NCBI GenBank assembly: GCA_035650495.1
Contig: DASRHK010000135.1
Span: 1 to 24,149, forward strand
DNA: 24,149 bases
DNA from: DASRHK01 sp035650495
Lineage (GTDB): Bacteria > Pseudomonadota > Gammaproteobacteria > Nevskiales > Nevskiaceae
Direction: 5' to 3'
Positions within the stretch are counted from its first letter, which is position 1; every line of letters starts with the position of its first letter. Below are positions 14,967 through 22,549 of the stretch, one piece after another. The notes below the pieces were generated by a model. The model searched no databases and was not told the DNA's origin. It saw only the letters and a list, made by a program, of their open reading frames with translations. The translations under genes and the position numbers were made by a program.

Positions 14967-15014
14967 GACTCTTTACCCTAGACTCCTTCCGCTGAAAACA
15001 ATAAGTGCAACATC

Positions 15015-15935
15015 ATGTACGTATCGATCGGTGGAATTGATCAATGGGTGCAGATTGGCGGCAGCAAGCCCGGCCTTCCGATACTTCTTTACCTGCATGG
15101 CGGCCCCGGCGGGACCTCAGTGCCTGCATCGGCGGCATGGAAGGCGTGGGAAGAGCATTTCACCGTTGTTCACTGGGATCAGCGTGGTGCGGGTCGTACG
15201 TTCCGCAAGAACGGTGAGGCAGGTTGCGGAGCGCTCACGGTTGATCGGATGGTCAGAGATGGAATCGACGTCGCCCAATTTCTGACTCACCATCTGAGTC
15301 AGTCGAAGATCCTGGTGGTGGGTCACTCATGGGGCTCCGCACTCGGCGTGCTCATGCTTAAACGGCGTCCGGAATTGTTCGCCGCTTTCGTCGGCACAGG
15401 ACAACTGGTCAACATGCGCCGCAACGAGGAGTTCAACTACCAAAGGCAGTTGGCCCAGGCGGAGCGTCAGCAGAACGATGAGGCGCTGCGAGCCTTGCGG
15501 GCGATGGGTCCTCCGCCCTATTCGGATTTCAGCTGTTTGCTCGCCTTGCGAGAGTGGACGGATCGGTTGACCGGCGGCGATGGGGACGCGTTGCAACCTC
15601 GCCCCACACCTCTGGCGCCCGACTTCACTCGTGACGATGTGCCCTCGATGCAGCAGGGTGCCGAGTTTTCGCGGCGACATTTGCTCGGCGAACTTAACGG
15701 AATCGATCTGCCCTTATTGGGAATGTCGTTCGAAATGCCGATGTTCCTGTTTCAGGGCACACATGATCAGCAGACGCCAATTGAGCTGGCGGAGGATTAC
15801 TTCGCAGCGATATCGGCACCCCACAAAGCCGTCGTCCGTTTCGAGGGGTGTCACCATTTCGTGGTCATGAACCGGCCCGACCTATTCCTGCAAGCGCTTC
15901 TGACCCATGTCTCTCCGACGTTGACGAAACCGTAG
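15015..15935 (+). CDS. Alpha/beta hydrolase, proline-iminopeptidase-like (S33 type)
   Basis: This 306-residue alpha/beta hydrolase has the oxyanion-hole motif LHGGPGG (residues about 28-34) and WDQRGAGRT after the second strand, both typical of the S33 prolyl iminopeptidase group. The nucleophile elbow is GHSWGS. The acid is probably the Asp of FQGTHDQQTP, and the His lies in EGCHHFVVMNRP. The catalytic triad therefore looks complete. No signal peptide is seen, so it should be cytosolic. Substrate is uncertain: peptides with N-terminal proline or a small ester or amide. No clear Shine-Dalgarno precedes ATG 15015. Base composition is lower in GC than neighbouring genes, and inverted 12-bp repeats flank it, which suggests transfer as a single-gene unit. 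Confidence 0.88.
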   Translation: MYVSIGGIDQWVQIGGSKPGLPILLYLHGGPGGTSVPASAAWKAWEEHFTVVHWDQRGAGRTFRKNGEAGCGALTVDRMVRDGIDVAQFLTHHLSQSKILVVGHSWGSALGVLMLKRRPELFAAFVGTGQLVNMRRNEEFNYQRQLAQAERQQNDEALRALRAMGPPPYSDFSCLLALREWTDRLTGGDGDALQPRPTPLAPDFTRDDVPSMQQGAEFSRRHLLGELNGIDLPLLGMSFEMPMFLFQGTHDQQTPIELAEDYFAAISAPHKAVVRFEGCHHFVVMNRPDLFLQALLTHVSPTLTKP

Positions 15936-15968
15936 CAGCCCACGTGAGGAGTGCACCTCATCTGCTCG

Positions 15969-15980
15969 GAATGACCGCTT
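15969..15980 (+). repeat. Right copy of GAATGACCGCTT repeat
   Basis: GAATGACCGCTT just downstream of the hydrolase, the inverted partner of 14955-14966. It is followed by TCCGCTTCGGGTCGAAAGC (to 16015), whose GAAAGC can pair with GCTTTC at 15977-15982, so the whole 15969-16015 stretch looks like an imperfect palindromic intergenic element. It lies right before the hypB stop codon on the opposite strand and could also act as a boundary between the two convergent transcripts. Confidence 0.6.
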
Positions 15981-16018
15981 TCAAGGGAACGCATCGTCCG
16001 CTTCGGGTCGAAAGCAGC

Positions 16019-16738
16019 CTATCTTCCTCCCGACGTCTCGCTTCGGATCCAGGCGTACCAGCGCTCCATCCCCTCGCCCGAATACGCCGACACGTTGAGC
16101 ACCGTGAGCGCGGGATTCACCTGCAGCGCATTGGCGACCGCGCGCTCGACGTCGAAGCGCAGATGCGGGATCAGATCGACTTTGGTCAGCAGCATCACCG
16201 ACGCCGCGCTGAACATGTGCGGGTACTTGAGCGGCTTGTCCTCGCCCTCGGTCACCGAGAACATCACGACTTTCGCGCGCTCGCCGAGGTCGAACAGCGC
16301 TGGACACACGAGGTTGCCGACGTTCTCGATCAGCACGAGCGATCGCGGCGGCGGCGCCAGCGCGTGCAGCGCGCGCTCGACCATCTCGGCATCGAGGTGG
16401 CAGCCGGTGCCGGTGTTGATCTGGATCGCAGCCGCGCCGGCGGCGCGGATGCGCAGGGCATCGTTCTCCGTCTCCTGATCGCCTTCGACGACGCTGATCG
16501 CAAGCTCGTCTTTGAGATCGCGGATGGTGCGCTCGAGCAGCGTGGTCTTGCCCGCGCCCGGCGCGCTGACGAGGTTGAGCGCCGTCGACCGGCGTGCCGC
16601 GAGCCAATCGCGATTGCGCTGAGCGATCGCGTCGTTCTTGCCGAGGATCTTCTCCTCCAGATGCAGCGTGAGCGCGTCGCGTCCCGCGACCATCCGCGGC
16701 GCGAGCTTCGATTCACCGCAACCACAGGTCACGCACAT
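16019..16738 (-). CDS. hypB: Hydrogenase nickel incorporation GTPase HypB
   Basis: HypB is the SIMIBI-class GTPase that, with HypA, inserts nickel into the [NiFe]-hydrogenase large subunit. ATG 16738 gives 239 residues. The N-terminus CVTCGCG carries the high-affinity Ni site CxxCGC (Cys2, Cys5, Cys7). There is no long His-rich storage stretch as in some rhizobial HypB. The P-loop is SAPGAGKTT (58-66). The G-domain metal site is NTGTGCHLDA (Cys113, His114), and IENVGNLVCP adds the conserved Cys. LLTKVDL supplies the guanine-specificity region. It starts 10 nt inside hypA and is the last gene of the operon, ending beside the lower-GC insert. Confidence 0.97.
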   Translation of the reverse strand: MCVTCGCGESKLAPRMVAGRDALTLHLEEKILGKNDAIAQRNRDWLAARRSTALNLVSAPGAGKTTLLERTIRDLKDELAISVVEGDQETENDALRIRAAGAAAIQINTGTGCHLDAEMVERALHALAPPPRSLVLIENVGNLVCPALFDLGERAKVVMFSVTEGEDKPLKYPHMFSAASVMLLTKVDLIPHLRFDVERAVANALQVNPALTVLNVSAYSGEGMERWYAWIRSETSGGR

Positions 16739-16971
16739 GGCTCGATCTCCATCTCGGTGATCAGCAATTCCTGGCCCGACGTCTCCTCGATCTCGAGCCG
16801 GGCGCCGGCGAGCAGCGTGTCCTCGGCGCACAAGTCGAAGCAGAAACGGATCGCCTCTGGCATCACTGCAGATTGCTTGCCGATCTGCAGCCGCACGCGA
16901 GTCACGCGACTGCCTTCGGCACGCTCGGCGACGGCTTCGACGACGCTGCGGGTGATCGCGAGCTCGTGCAT
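16729..16971 (-). CDS. hypA: HypA-like nickel metallochaperone lacking the zinc-binding module
   Basis: HypA hands nickel to the hydrogenase large subunit together with HypB. The N-terminus MHELAITRSVVEAVAERA retains Met1-His2-Glu3, the Ni-binding start, and VRLQIGKQSAVMPEAIRFCF is typical of HypA. The protein is only 80 residues; the family is usually about 113. The zinc-binding loop with two CxxC pairs is missing: the strand ARLEIEE joins directly to SGQELLITEMEIE, which in normal HypA comes after the loop. The only cysteines are 44, 48 and 79. The frame is intact on both sides, the start overlaps the hypE stop by 1 nt, and the end overlaps hypB by 10 nt, so this looks like a tidy in-frame loss and not decay. 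Confidence 0.9.
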   Translation of the reverse strand: MHELAITRSVVEAVAERAEGSRVTRVRLQIGKQSAVMPEAIRFCFDLCAEDTLLAGARLEIEETSGQELLITEMEIEPCA

Positions 16972-18020
16972 CAGCAGATCCTCGGCAGCTGCTCGCCGGA
17001 GAGCAGGTCGACCATGCGCTCGCCGCCGAACGCGGTGCGCATCACGACTTGCGGACGTGCTGCATCGATCACTTCGCCGATGATCGCGGCGTCACTGCCC
17101 GACGGATGCGATCGCATCGCTTCGAGCGCAACGCGCGCGTGCGAGCGCGGCACGATCGCGACGAGCTTGCCTTCGTTGGCGAGATAGAGCGGATCCAGCC
17201 CGAGGATCTCGCAGGCGCCGCGCACGACGTCCTTCACCGGCAGCGCTGCTTCATCGACGCGGATCGAGGCGCGCGAGCGCTCGGCGAACTCGTTCAGCAC
17301 GGTCGCAACGCCGCCGCGCGTGGCATCGCGAAGGCAGTGGACGTCGGGACAAGCCGCGAGCAGCGTCGCGACGAGATCGTGCAGCGGCTGGCAATCGGTC
17401 GCGATCTCTGCCGAGAGCGCGAGCTCGTTGCGCGCGAGCAGGATCGCGACGCCGTGATCGCCGAGGCTGCCGTTGACGATGACGACGTCGCCGGGCTGCG
17501 CGCGCGCCGCCGAGATGCTCAGGCCGATCGGCACGACACCGATCCCCGACGTATTGATGAACAGCCGATCCGCCGCGCCGCGCTGCACGACCTTGGTGTC
17601 GCCGGTGACGATTGCGACGCCGGCTTCGCGCGCGGCCTTCGCCATCGTGCCGACGATCCGTGAGAGGACGGCGAGATCGAGCCCCTCCTCGATGACCAGT
17701 CCGCAGGACAGGAACAGCGGCTTCGCGCCGGAGACGGCGAGATCGTTGATCGTGCCGCAAACCGCGAGCTTGCCGATGTCGCCGCCCGCGAACTCGAGCG
17801 GTGTGACGACGTAGCTGTCGGTCGTGAACGCGAGCCGATCGCCCGCGCGCGCGAGATCGGCGATCGCGATGCGCGCCTGATCCTCGAGCTCGGCGAGCAG
17901 CGGATTGTCGAACGCCGGCACGATGATCTCGTCGATCAGCCGGCGCATCGCGCGCCCGCCGCCGCCGTGCGCCATGGTCACGGCGTCGAGCGCCGCGCGC
18001 TTCGTGCGACCGCCGTCCAT
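16971..18020 (-). CDS. hypE: Hydrogenase maturation protein HypE
   Basis: HypE is a PurM-like ATPase that dehydrates the carbamoyl group on its C-terminal cysteine to a thiocyanate, the source of the cyanide ligands on the active-site iron. ATG 18020 gives 349 residues and overlaps the hypD stop by 1 nt (TGATG). The protein opens with MAHGGGGRAMRRLIDEI and contains TDSYVVTPLEFAGGDIGKLA and GTINDLAVSGAKP. The ATP-binding region SCGLVIEEGLD and RDATRGGVATVLNEFA are also present. It ends in PRIC with the essential terminal Cys. Everything needed for function appears present. Confidence 0.97.
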   Translation of the reverse strand: MDGGRTKRAALDAVTMAHGGGGRAMRRLIDEIIVPAFDNPLLAELEDQARIAIADLARAGDRLAFTTDSYVVTPLEFAGGDIGKLAVCGTINDLAVSGAKPLFLSCGLVIEEGLDLAVLSRIVGTMAKAAREAGVAIVTGDTKVVQRGAADRLFINTSGIGVVPIGLSISAARAQPGDVVIVNGSLGDHGVAILLARNELALSAEIATDCQPLHDLVATLLAACPDVHCLRDATRGGVATVLNEFAERSRASIRVDEAALPVKDVVRGACEILGLDPLYLANEGKLVAIVPRSHARVALEAMRSHPSGSDAAIIGEVIDAARPQVVMRTAFGGERMVDLLSGEQLPRIC

Positions 18021-19141
18021 CACGCGCGCCTCGCGAACTGATACTGCGCGGCGCACGCGCCCTCCGACGACACCATCAGCGCGCCGAGCGGCCGCTCGGG
18101 CGTGCACGCGGTGCCGAACACCTTGCACTGATGCGGCTTGATCGCACCCTTGAGCACTTCGCCGCACTGACACGATTTTGGATCGGCGATGCGCACGTTC
18201 GGCACGGATAACTTCTTCTCGGCGTCGAAGGCCGCGAACGCGGCGCGCATGCGGATGCCGGAATGGTCGATCGAGCCGAGCCCTCGCCACTCGAAATATT
18301 CGCGGAGCTCGAACACCTCGTCCACCGCCGACAGCGCCTGCGCATTGCCGTTCTCCGGCACGACGCGCTTGTACTGGTTCTCGACCTCGCAGCGACCGTC
18401 GGCGAGCTGCTGCAACAGCATCCACAGCGATTGCAGGATGTCGAGCGGCTCGAAGCCGGAGATCACGATCGGGCGGTGATAGCGATCGGCGATGAACGCG
18501 TACGGCCCCTCGCCGATCACCATGCTGACGTGACCCGGCCCGAGGAAGCCGTCGATCACGATCTCCGGCGAATCGAGGATCGCCTTGATGGTCGGGATGA
18601 TGGTGATGTGGTTGCAGAACAGCGAGAAGTTGGCGATGCCTTCGCGCTGCGCCTGCAGCACGGTGAGCGCCGTGCTCGGCATCGTCGTCTCGAAGCCGAG
18701 CGCGAAGAAGATCACCTCGCGGTCGGGATGCTCGCGCGCGATCTTCAGCGCATCGAGCGGCGAATAGACGACGCGCACGTCGGCGCCGGCGGCCTTCGCG
18801 TGCAGCAGGCTGCCTTGCGAGCCCGGCACGCGCAGCGCGTCGCCGAAGGTGGTGAAGATCACCTTGGGATCGCGCGCGAGTGCGACGCAGTCGTCGACAC
18901 GTCCCATCGGCAGCACGCACACCGGACAGCCGGGACCGTGCACGAACTCCAGCGTGTCCTCCGGCAGCATCGCCTTCAAGCCGTAGCGGAAGATCGTGTG
19001 CGTATGACCGCCGCAGACTTCCATCACCTGCAGAGCACGACCGCGAGCTCGTGCGAGCGGCACGGCGAGCTTCTCGATCTCGCCGACCAGCGCGCGCGCC
19101 TTGACCGGATCGCGGAACTCGTCGGCGAAGCGCAGGCTCAT
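18020..19141 (-). CDS. hypD: Hydrogenase maturation iron-sulfur protein HypD
   Basis: HypD is the [4Fe-4S] scaffold on which, with HypC, the Fe(CN)2CO unit is assembled. The protein has 373 residues from ATG 19141. The three conserved regions are there: CGGHTH (43-48), GPGCPVCVLP (70-78) with the redox-active CxxC, and GFETTMPSTA. The C-terminal cluster motif has the expected cysteines in DPKSCQCGEVLKGAIKPHQC and in the following GTAC and EGAC. The start overlaps the SIS-domain gene stop by 4 nt (ATGA), so the SIS protein is made from the same message between HypC and HypD. Confidence 0.97.
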   Translation of the reverse strand: MSLRFADEFRDPVKARALVGEIEKLAVPLARARGRALQVMEVCGGHTHTIFRYGLKAMLPEDTLEFVHGPGCPVCVLPMGRVDDCVALARDPKVIFTTFGDALRVPGSQGSLLHAKAAGADVRVVYSPLDALKIAREHPDREVIFFALGFETTMPSTALTVLQAQREGIANFSLFCNHITIIPTIKAILDSPEIVIDGFLGPGHVSMVIGEGPYAFIADRYHRPIVISGFEPLDILQSLWMLLQQLADGRCEVENQYKRVVPENGNAQALSAVDEVFELREYFEWRGLGSIDHSGIRMRAAFAAFDAEKKLSVPNVRIADPKSCQCGEVLKGAIKPHQCKVFGTACTPERPLGALMVSSEGACAAQYQFARRA

Positions 19142-19815
19142 CGCGCGCGCTCCGCGCCGCGATCGTCGGCGAGCAGCGTGTGCACCAGGTCCCAGAGGAT
19201 GTGATAGATCGCGACGTGCGTTTCCTGCACGCGATGGATGCTGTCGGACCCGACGACGAGACAATGATCGACATCGGCCGACTTCGCCATGCGACCACCG
19301 TCGCCGCCGGCAAACCCGATCGTCGTCGCGCCGCGCTGCTTCGCCGCGGTGAACGCCATCAGCAGGTTCTCGGAATTCCCCGATGTCGAGACGCCGATCA
19401 GCGCATCGGCCTTGCCGACCTGCGCCGCGACGAGCCGCGCGAACACGTGCGTGAAGCCGACGTCATTGCCTACCGCGGTCAGCATCGCAACGTCGTTGGC
19501 AAGATCGATCGCCGGCAACGCGGGTCGGCCCGCCGTCACCGGATGCTGGAACTCCACAGCGATGTGCGCGGCATCGCAGCTCGAGCCGCCGTTGCCCATC
19601 GTGTAGAGGCGGCCGCCGCGGCGATAGACCGCCGCGATCGCCTGCGCGACGGTGACGATCTGCGCGGCGTGCGCATCGAAGAACTGCTGCTTGGCACTCA
19701 CGCTGTCGGCGGCTTTCTGGCGCACCGATTCGAGCAGCGCTTGCGCGAGCTGCGCGTCGTCGCGGCGCTCGCCCGCGAGAAAGGGATAGAGATTGCCGAT
19801 CGCGGGATTCTTCAT
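19138..19815 (-). CDS. SIS-domain sugar-phosphate isomerase, GmhA-like, within the hyp operon
   Basis: This 225-residue SIS-domain protein is close to sedoheptulose-7-phosphate isomerase (GmhA), which makes the precursor of heptose. The phosphate loop is GNGGSSCDAAH. HIAVE holds the His and Glu, and QETHVAIYH the Gln and His, at the spacing of the four GmhA metal ligands. STSGNSENLL is the second SIS phosphate motif. The protein therefore looks catalytically able. It is compact with its neighbours: 1-nt overlap with hypC and 4-nt with hypD. The position suggests a role tied to hydrogenase maturation or to the same growth state. I recall similar SIS genes in some actinobacterial hyp clusters, but no function has been established to my knowledge. 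Confidence 0.85.
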   Translation of the reverse strand: MKNPAIGNLYPFLAGERRDDAQLAQALLESVRQKAADSVSAKQQFFDAHAAQIVTVAQAIAAVYRRGGRLYTMGNGGSSCDAAHIAVEFQHPVTAGRPALPAIDLANDVAMLTAVGNDVGFTHVFARLVAAQVGKADALIGVSTSGNSENLLMAFTAAKQRGATTIGFAGGDGGRMAKSADVDHCLVVGSDSIHRVQETHVAIYHILWDLVHTLLADDRGAERAR

Positions 19816-20087
19816 CAGTGCACCTTCAGCGAGACGAGCTCGGCCTGGAGATCGCCGAGCCCCTGCAACAGCTCCAGCGTCGCGCGCGCTTCCGCCTCGT
19901 CGATGCGGCTCATCGCAAAGCCGACGTGCACGAGCACCCACGCCCCGACGCAGTCGCGCGCCGCGTGGTTCTCGTCGACGACGCACGACAGGTTCACCTG
20001 CCGGCGCACGCCGCAGATGTCGACGACGCCGACGCACGACACCTCGTCGACGATCTCGACGACTTGTCCCGGAATGCCGAGGCACAT
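19815..20087 (-). CDS. hypC: Hydrogenase assembly chaperone HypC
   Basis: HypC is the small chaperone that carries the iron unit from HypD to the large-subunit precursor. The protein has 90 residues. The MCLGIPG start gives Cys2, the residue that contacts iron once Met1 is removed, and the OB-fold core includes VGAWVLVHVGFAMSRID with the conserved His54. It follows hypF after 4 nt and overlaps the SIS gene by 1 nt. There is one copy only in the window; a paralogue such as HybG could lie outside. Confidence 0.95.
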   Translation of the reverse strand: MCLGIPGQVVEIVDEVSCVGVVDICGVRRQVNLSCVVDENHAARDCVGAWVLVHVGFAMSRIDEAEARATLELLQGLGDLQAELVSLKVH

Positions 20088-20091
20088 GCGA

Positions 20092-22368
20092 TCAGTTCTC
20101 CATGGATCGAGCGGCGGCGATCACGGCCTGCCCGAGCGACAGCCCGCCGTCGTTGCACGGCACGCGGCGATGCGTCAGCACGCGATGGCCGCGACCGTCG
20201 AGCAAGCGCGTCAGCCGCTCGAGCAGCACGCGGTTCTGGAACACGCCGCCCGAAAGTGCGACGGTCCGCGAGCGATCTGTGAATCGCTCGATCAGCGCGA
20301 CGACCGCATCGGCCACGCCATTGTGGAAGCGCGCGGCGATCACGCCGGCCGGAACGCGCGACGTGAGATCTTCGAGTAAGGCTTCCCACATCGGGCGCGG
20401 CTCGATGATGTTGTTCGACGTGAGCTCGAATGGATAAGCATCGTCGATCGAGCGATGCACGAGCGCTTCGAGCTCCACCGCGCCCTGCCCTTCGTAGTAC
20501 GCGTGATCGCGCGCCACTCCCATCGCGGCGGCGACTGCGTCGAAGAGCCGACCGCACGACGATGCGAGCGGCGCGTTGACGCCGCGCTCCAGCATGCGAT
20601 CGATGACGGCGCGCGCTTTCGCATCGACCGATTGGAGCAGCGCCGTCGACAACCCCGCGGCCACCAGATGCGCGTAGGTGTTGCGCCACGGCTCGCGGAT
20701 CGCCGCCTCGCCGCCGGGCATCGCGACCGGCTTGACGTGACCGAGCCGCGTGCAGCCCGCGTAATCGGCCAGCAGCACCTCGCCGCCCCATAGCGTGCCG
20801 TCATCCCCGTAGCCGATCCCGTCGAGCGCCACGCCGAGCACTGGCGCCGCGTCGCGCGGTACGCCGTTCTCTGCGAGGCACGCCGCAATGTGCGCGTGAT
20901 GATGCTGCGCGGCGATCAGCAGCGTGCCGCTGTCGCGCGCCTCGCGCGTCGCAAGCTGCGTGGACGCGTAATCAGGATGCCGGTCGCATGCGAGCACTTC
21001 CGGCGCGAACGCATGGAGCTCGCGGAGCTCAGCGAGCGCGCGCTCGTAGTCCGCGCGCGCACGCGCCTGCCCGAGATCGCCGATGTGCGGCGACAGGATC
21101 GCTTCGCCACGGCGAAGCATGCAGAACGTGTTCTTGAGCTCGCCGCCGAACGCGAGCACTTGCGGCGTGCGCTCGAAGCCCGCCGGCAACGGGATCGCCT
21201 CGGGCGCGTAGCCGCGGGCGCGGCGCACGACGCGCGCGTAGCCTGCCGCGACGCGCACGACTGAATCGTCGACGCGCCGGGCGATCGGGCGGTCGTGCTC
21301 GACGAAATAGTCCGCGATCGACGCGAGCCGCTCGTGCGCGTCGATGCGATCGATCGCCTGCGGCTCGTCGCTGCGATTGCCGCTGGTCAGCACGATCGGA
21401 TGCTCCATGCTCTCGAGCAGCAACGCGTGCAGCGGCGCCGCGGGCAGCATGAAGCCGAGGCTGGTGAGTTCTGGCGCGACGGCGTCGGCGAACCCGGCGG
21501 GCGACGTGCGATCCAGCAGCACGATCGGCGCTGCGACGCTGGACAGCAGCGCAGCTTCTTCCGCGCTCACCGCGCAGTGTCGGCGGATCATTTCGAGGTC
21601 GCGCGCCATCAGCGCGAACGGCTTGCGCTCGCGATGCTTGCGCGCGCGCAGTCGCGCAACCGCGCCCGGATTGGTCGCGTCGCAAGCGAGCTGATAGCCG
21701 CCGAGGCCTTCGATCGCGACGATGGCGCCTTCCGCGATCAGCGTCGCGGCGGTGGCGAGAACGTCCGCGCAGACGATTTCGTCGCCGCTGGATTTGCGCA
21801 GCGACAAGCGCGGCCCGCACCTCGGGCACGCGATCGGCTGCGCGTGGAAGCGGCGATCGGACGGGTCGTGATACTCGCGCGCGCAGTCTTCGCACATCGC
21901 GAACGCGGCCATCGTCGTGCGCTCGCGATCGTAGGGCACGCCGCGCACGATCGACAGGCGCGGCCCGCACTGCGTGCAGTTGGTGAAGGCGTAGCGATAG
22001 CGACGCGACGAGGGATCGAGGATCTCGGCGCGGCAGTCGGCGCAAATCCCCGCGTCCGCGGCGACCGGCGCGCGTTGCGTCGAGGCCGAAGGGTCGCTCG
22101 TCTCGATGCGGAACGCCGGCGGCGCGTCGCCCGGCTCGCGTGCGAGGCGCTCGACGCTGCCGATCCGCGCGAGCGGCGGCGCCTCGTCGCGCATGCGGCG
22201 CACGAAGCGATCGAGATCGTCCGACGCGCCCCACACTTCGATCAGCACGCCTTCGGTGTCGTTGGCGACGTGCCCGCGCAAGCCGAGATCGCGCGCGATG
22301 CGCCACACCGCCGGGCGGAAGCCGACGCCCTGCACGGTGCCGCGGACGCGGATGCGCTCGGCGATCAT
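20092..22368 (-). CDS. hypF: Carbamoyltransferase HypF
   Basis: HypF uses carbamoyl phosphate and ATP to form carbamoyl-adenylate and transfers the carbamoyl group to HypE. The protein has 758 residues with the full domain order. The acylphosphatase domain has VQGVGFRPAV (12-21). Two zinc fingers follow, with CxxC at 109/112, 131/134, 159/162 and 181/184. The YrdC-like domain includes the KHRERKPFALMARDLEMI segment. The Kae1-like C-terminal domain has HHHAHIAACLAENG, VALDGIGYGDDGTLWGGE and ALSGGVFQNR. ATG 22368 lies 7 nt after the stop of the small His-rich gene. Confidence 0.97.
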   Translation of the reverse strand: MIAERIRVRGTVQGVGFRPAVWRIARDLGLRGHVANDTEGVLIEVWGASDDLDRFVRRMRDEAPPLARIGSVERLAREPGDAPPAFRIETSDPSASTQRAPVAADAGICADCRAEILDPSSRRYRYAFTNCTQCGPRLSIVRGVPYDRERTTMAAFAMCEDCAREYHDPSDRRFHAQPIACPRCGPRLSLRKSSGDEIVCADVLATAATLIAEGAIVAIEGLGGYQLACDATNPGAVARLRARKHRERKPFALMARDLEMIRRHCAVSAEEAALLSSVAAPIVLLDRTSPAGFADAVAPELTSLGFMLPAAPLHALLLESMEHPIVLTSGNRSDEPQAIDRIDAHERLASIADYFVEHDRPIARRVDDSVVRVAAGYARVVRRARGYAPEAIPLPAGFERTPQVLAFGGELKNTFCMLRRGEAILSPHIGDLGQARARADYERALAELRELHAFAPEVLACDRHPDYASTQLATREARDSGTLLIAAQHHHAHIAACLAENGVPRDAAPVLGVALDGIGYGDDGTLWGGEVLLADYAGCTRLGHVKPVAMPGGEAAIREPWRNTYAHLVAAGLSTALLQSVDAKARAVIDRMLERGVNAPLASSCGRLFDAVAAAMGVARDHAYYEGQGAVELEALVHRSIDDAYPFELTSNNIIEPRPMWEALLEDLTSRVPAGVIAARFHNGVADAVVALIERFTDRSRTVALSGGVFQNRVLLERLTRLLDGRGHRVLTHRRVPCNDGGLSLGQAVIAAARSMEN

Positions 22369-22375
22369 CGCCTGG

Positions 22376-22549
22376 TCAGCGCCGTCCGCGCAGCGTGATC
22401 CAGGTGACCACGGCGATGACCACGAGCAGCGTGATCACCGCGAGCGGGTGATCCCAGTCGTCGAGGAGGCCGTGCGTGTGCGCGAACGGCGCGGGATGCG
22501 CATGCGCGGCGATCGGCGCGAGCAATGCAAGCGTCAGCAGGTTTCTCAT
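22376..22549 (-). CDS. Small His-rich single-pass membrane protein in the hydrogenase operon
   Basis: This 57-residue protein has an N-terminal signal-like stretch (MRNLLTLALLAPIAAHA), then a short periplasmic loop with histidines at 16, 18, 24, 26 and 34 (HAHPAPFAHTHGLLDDWDH). A transmembrane helix (LAVITLLVVIAVVTWITL) and RGRR at the cytosolic end follow. I do not recognise a family. ATG 22549 overlaps the PAS gene stop by 4 nt and hypF follows after 7 nt, so it is clearly part of the operon and not a chance frame. The His/Asp-rich loop could bind nickel or another metal, by analogy with HupE-type permeases of hydrogenase loci, though it is far shorter. That is inference. Confidence 0.7.
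   Translation of the reverse strand: MRNLLTLALLAPIAAHAHPAPFAHTHGLLDDWDHPLAVITLLVVIAVVTWITLRGRR

Larger units (their letters stand above)
14684..15014. other. Non-coding, rearranged interval with palindromic repeats
   Basis: About 330 bp without a recognisable gene. It is less GC-rich than its surroundings. It holds a 10-bp inverted repeat (14726-14735 with 14769-14778) and two copies of GAATGACCGC (14865-14874 direct; 14957-14966 inverted). A perfect short palindrome, CCGCT-CGA-AGCGG, lies at 14948-14960. A minus-strand frame of 64 codons (14710-14904) runs through it but resembles no family I know and is probably fortuitous. The last 50 bp before the hydrolase are AT-richer (TTTACCCTAGACTCC) and may hold its promoter. 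Confidence 0.55.

Noticed and set aside
14930..15014. Possible integron attC site or MerR-type promoter before the hydrolase
   Set aside because: GTTAGCG does not fit the GTTRRRY core, and no paired R'/L'/L'' structure could be laid out. TTTACCCTAGACTCC lacks a convincing long-spacer operator. Only the plain repeats are reported.
15936..15968. Weak hairpin TGAGG-AGTGCA-CCTCA after the hydrolase as a terminator
   Set aside because: Only a 5-bp stem with no T-tract; not strong enough to annotate.
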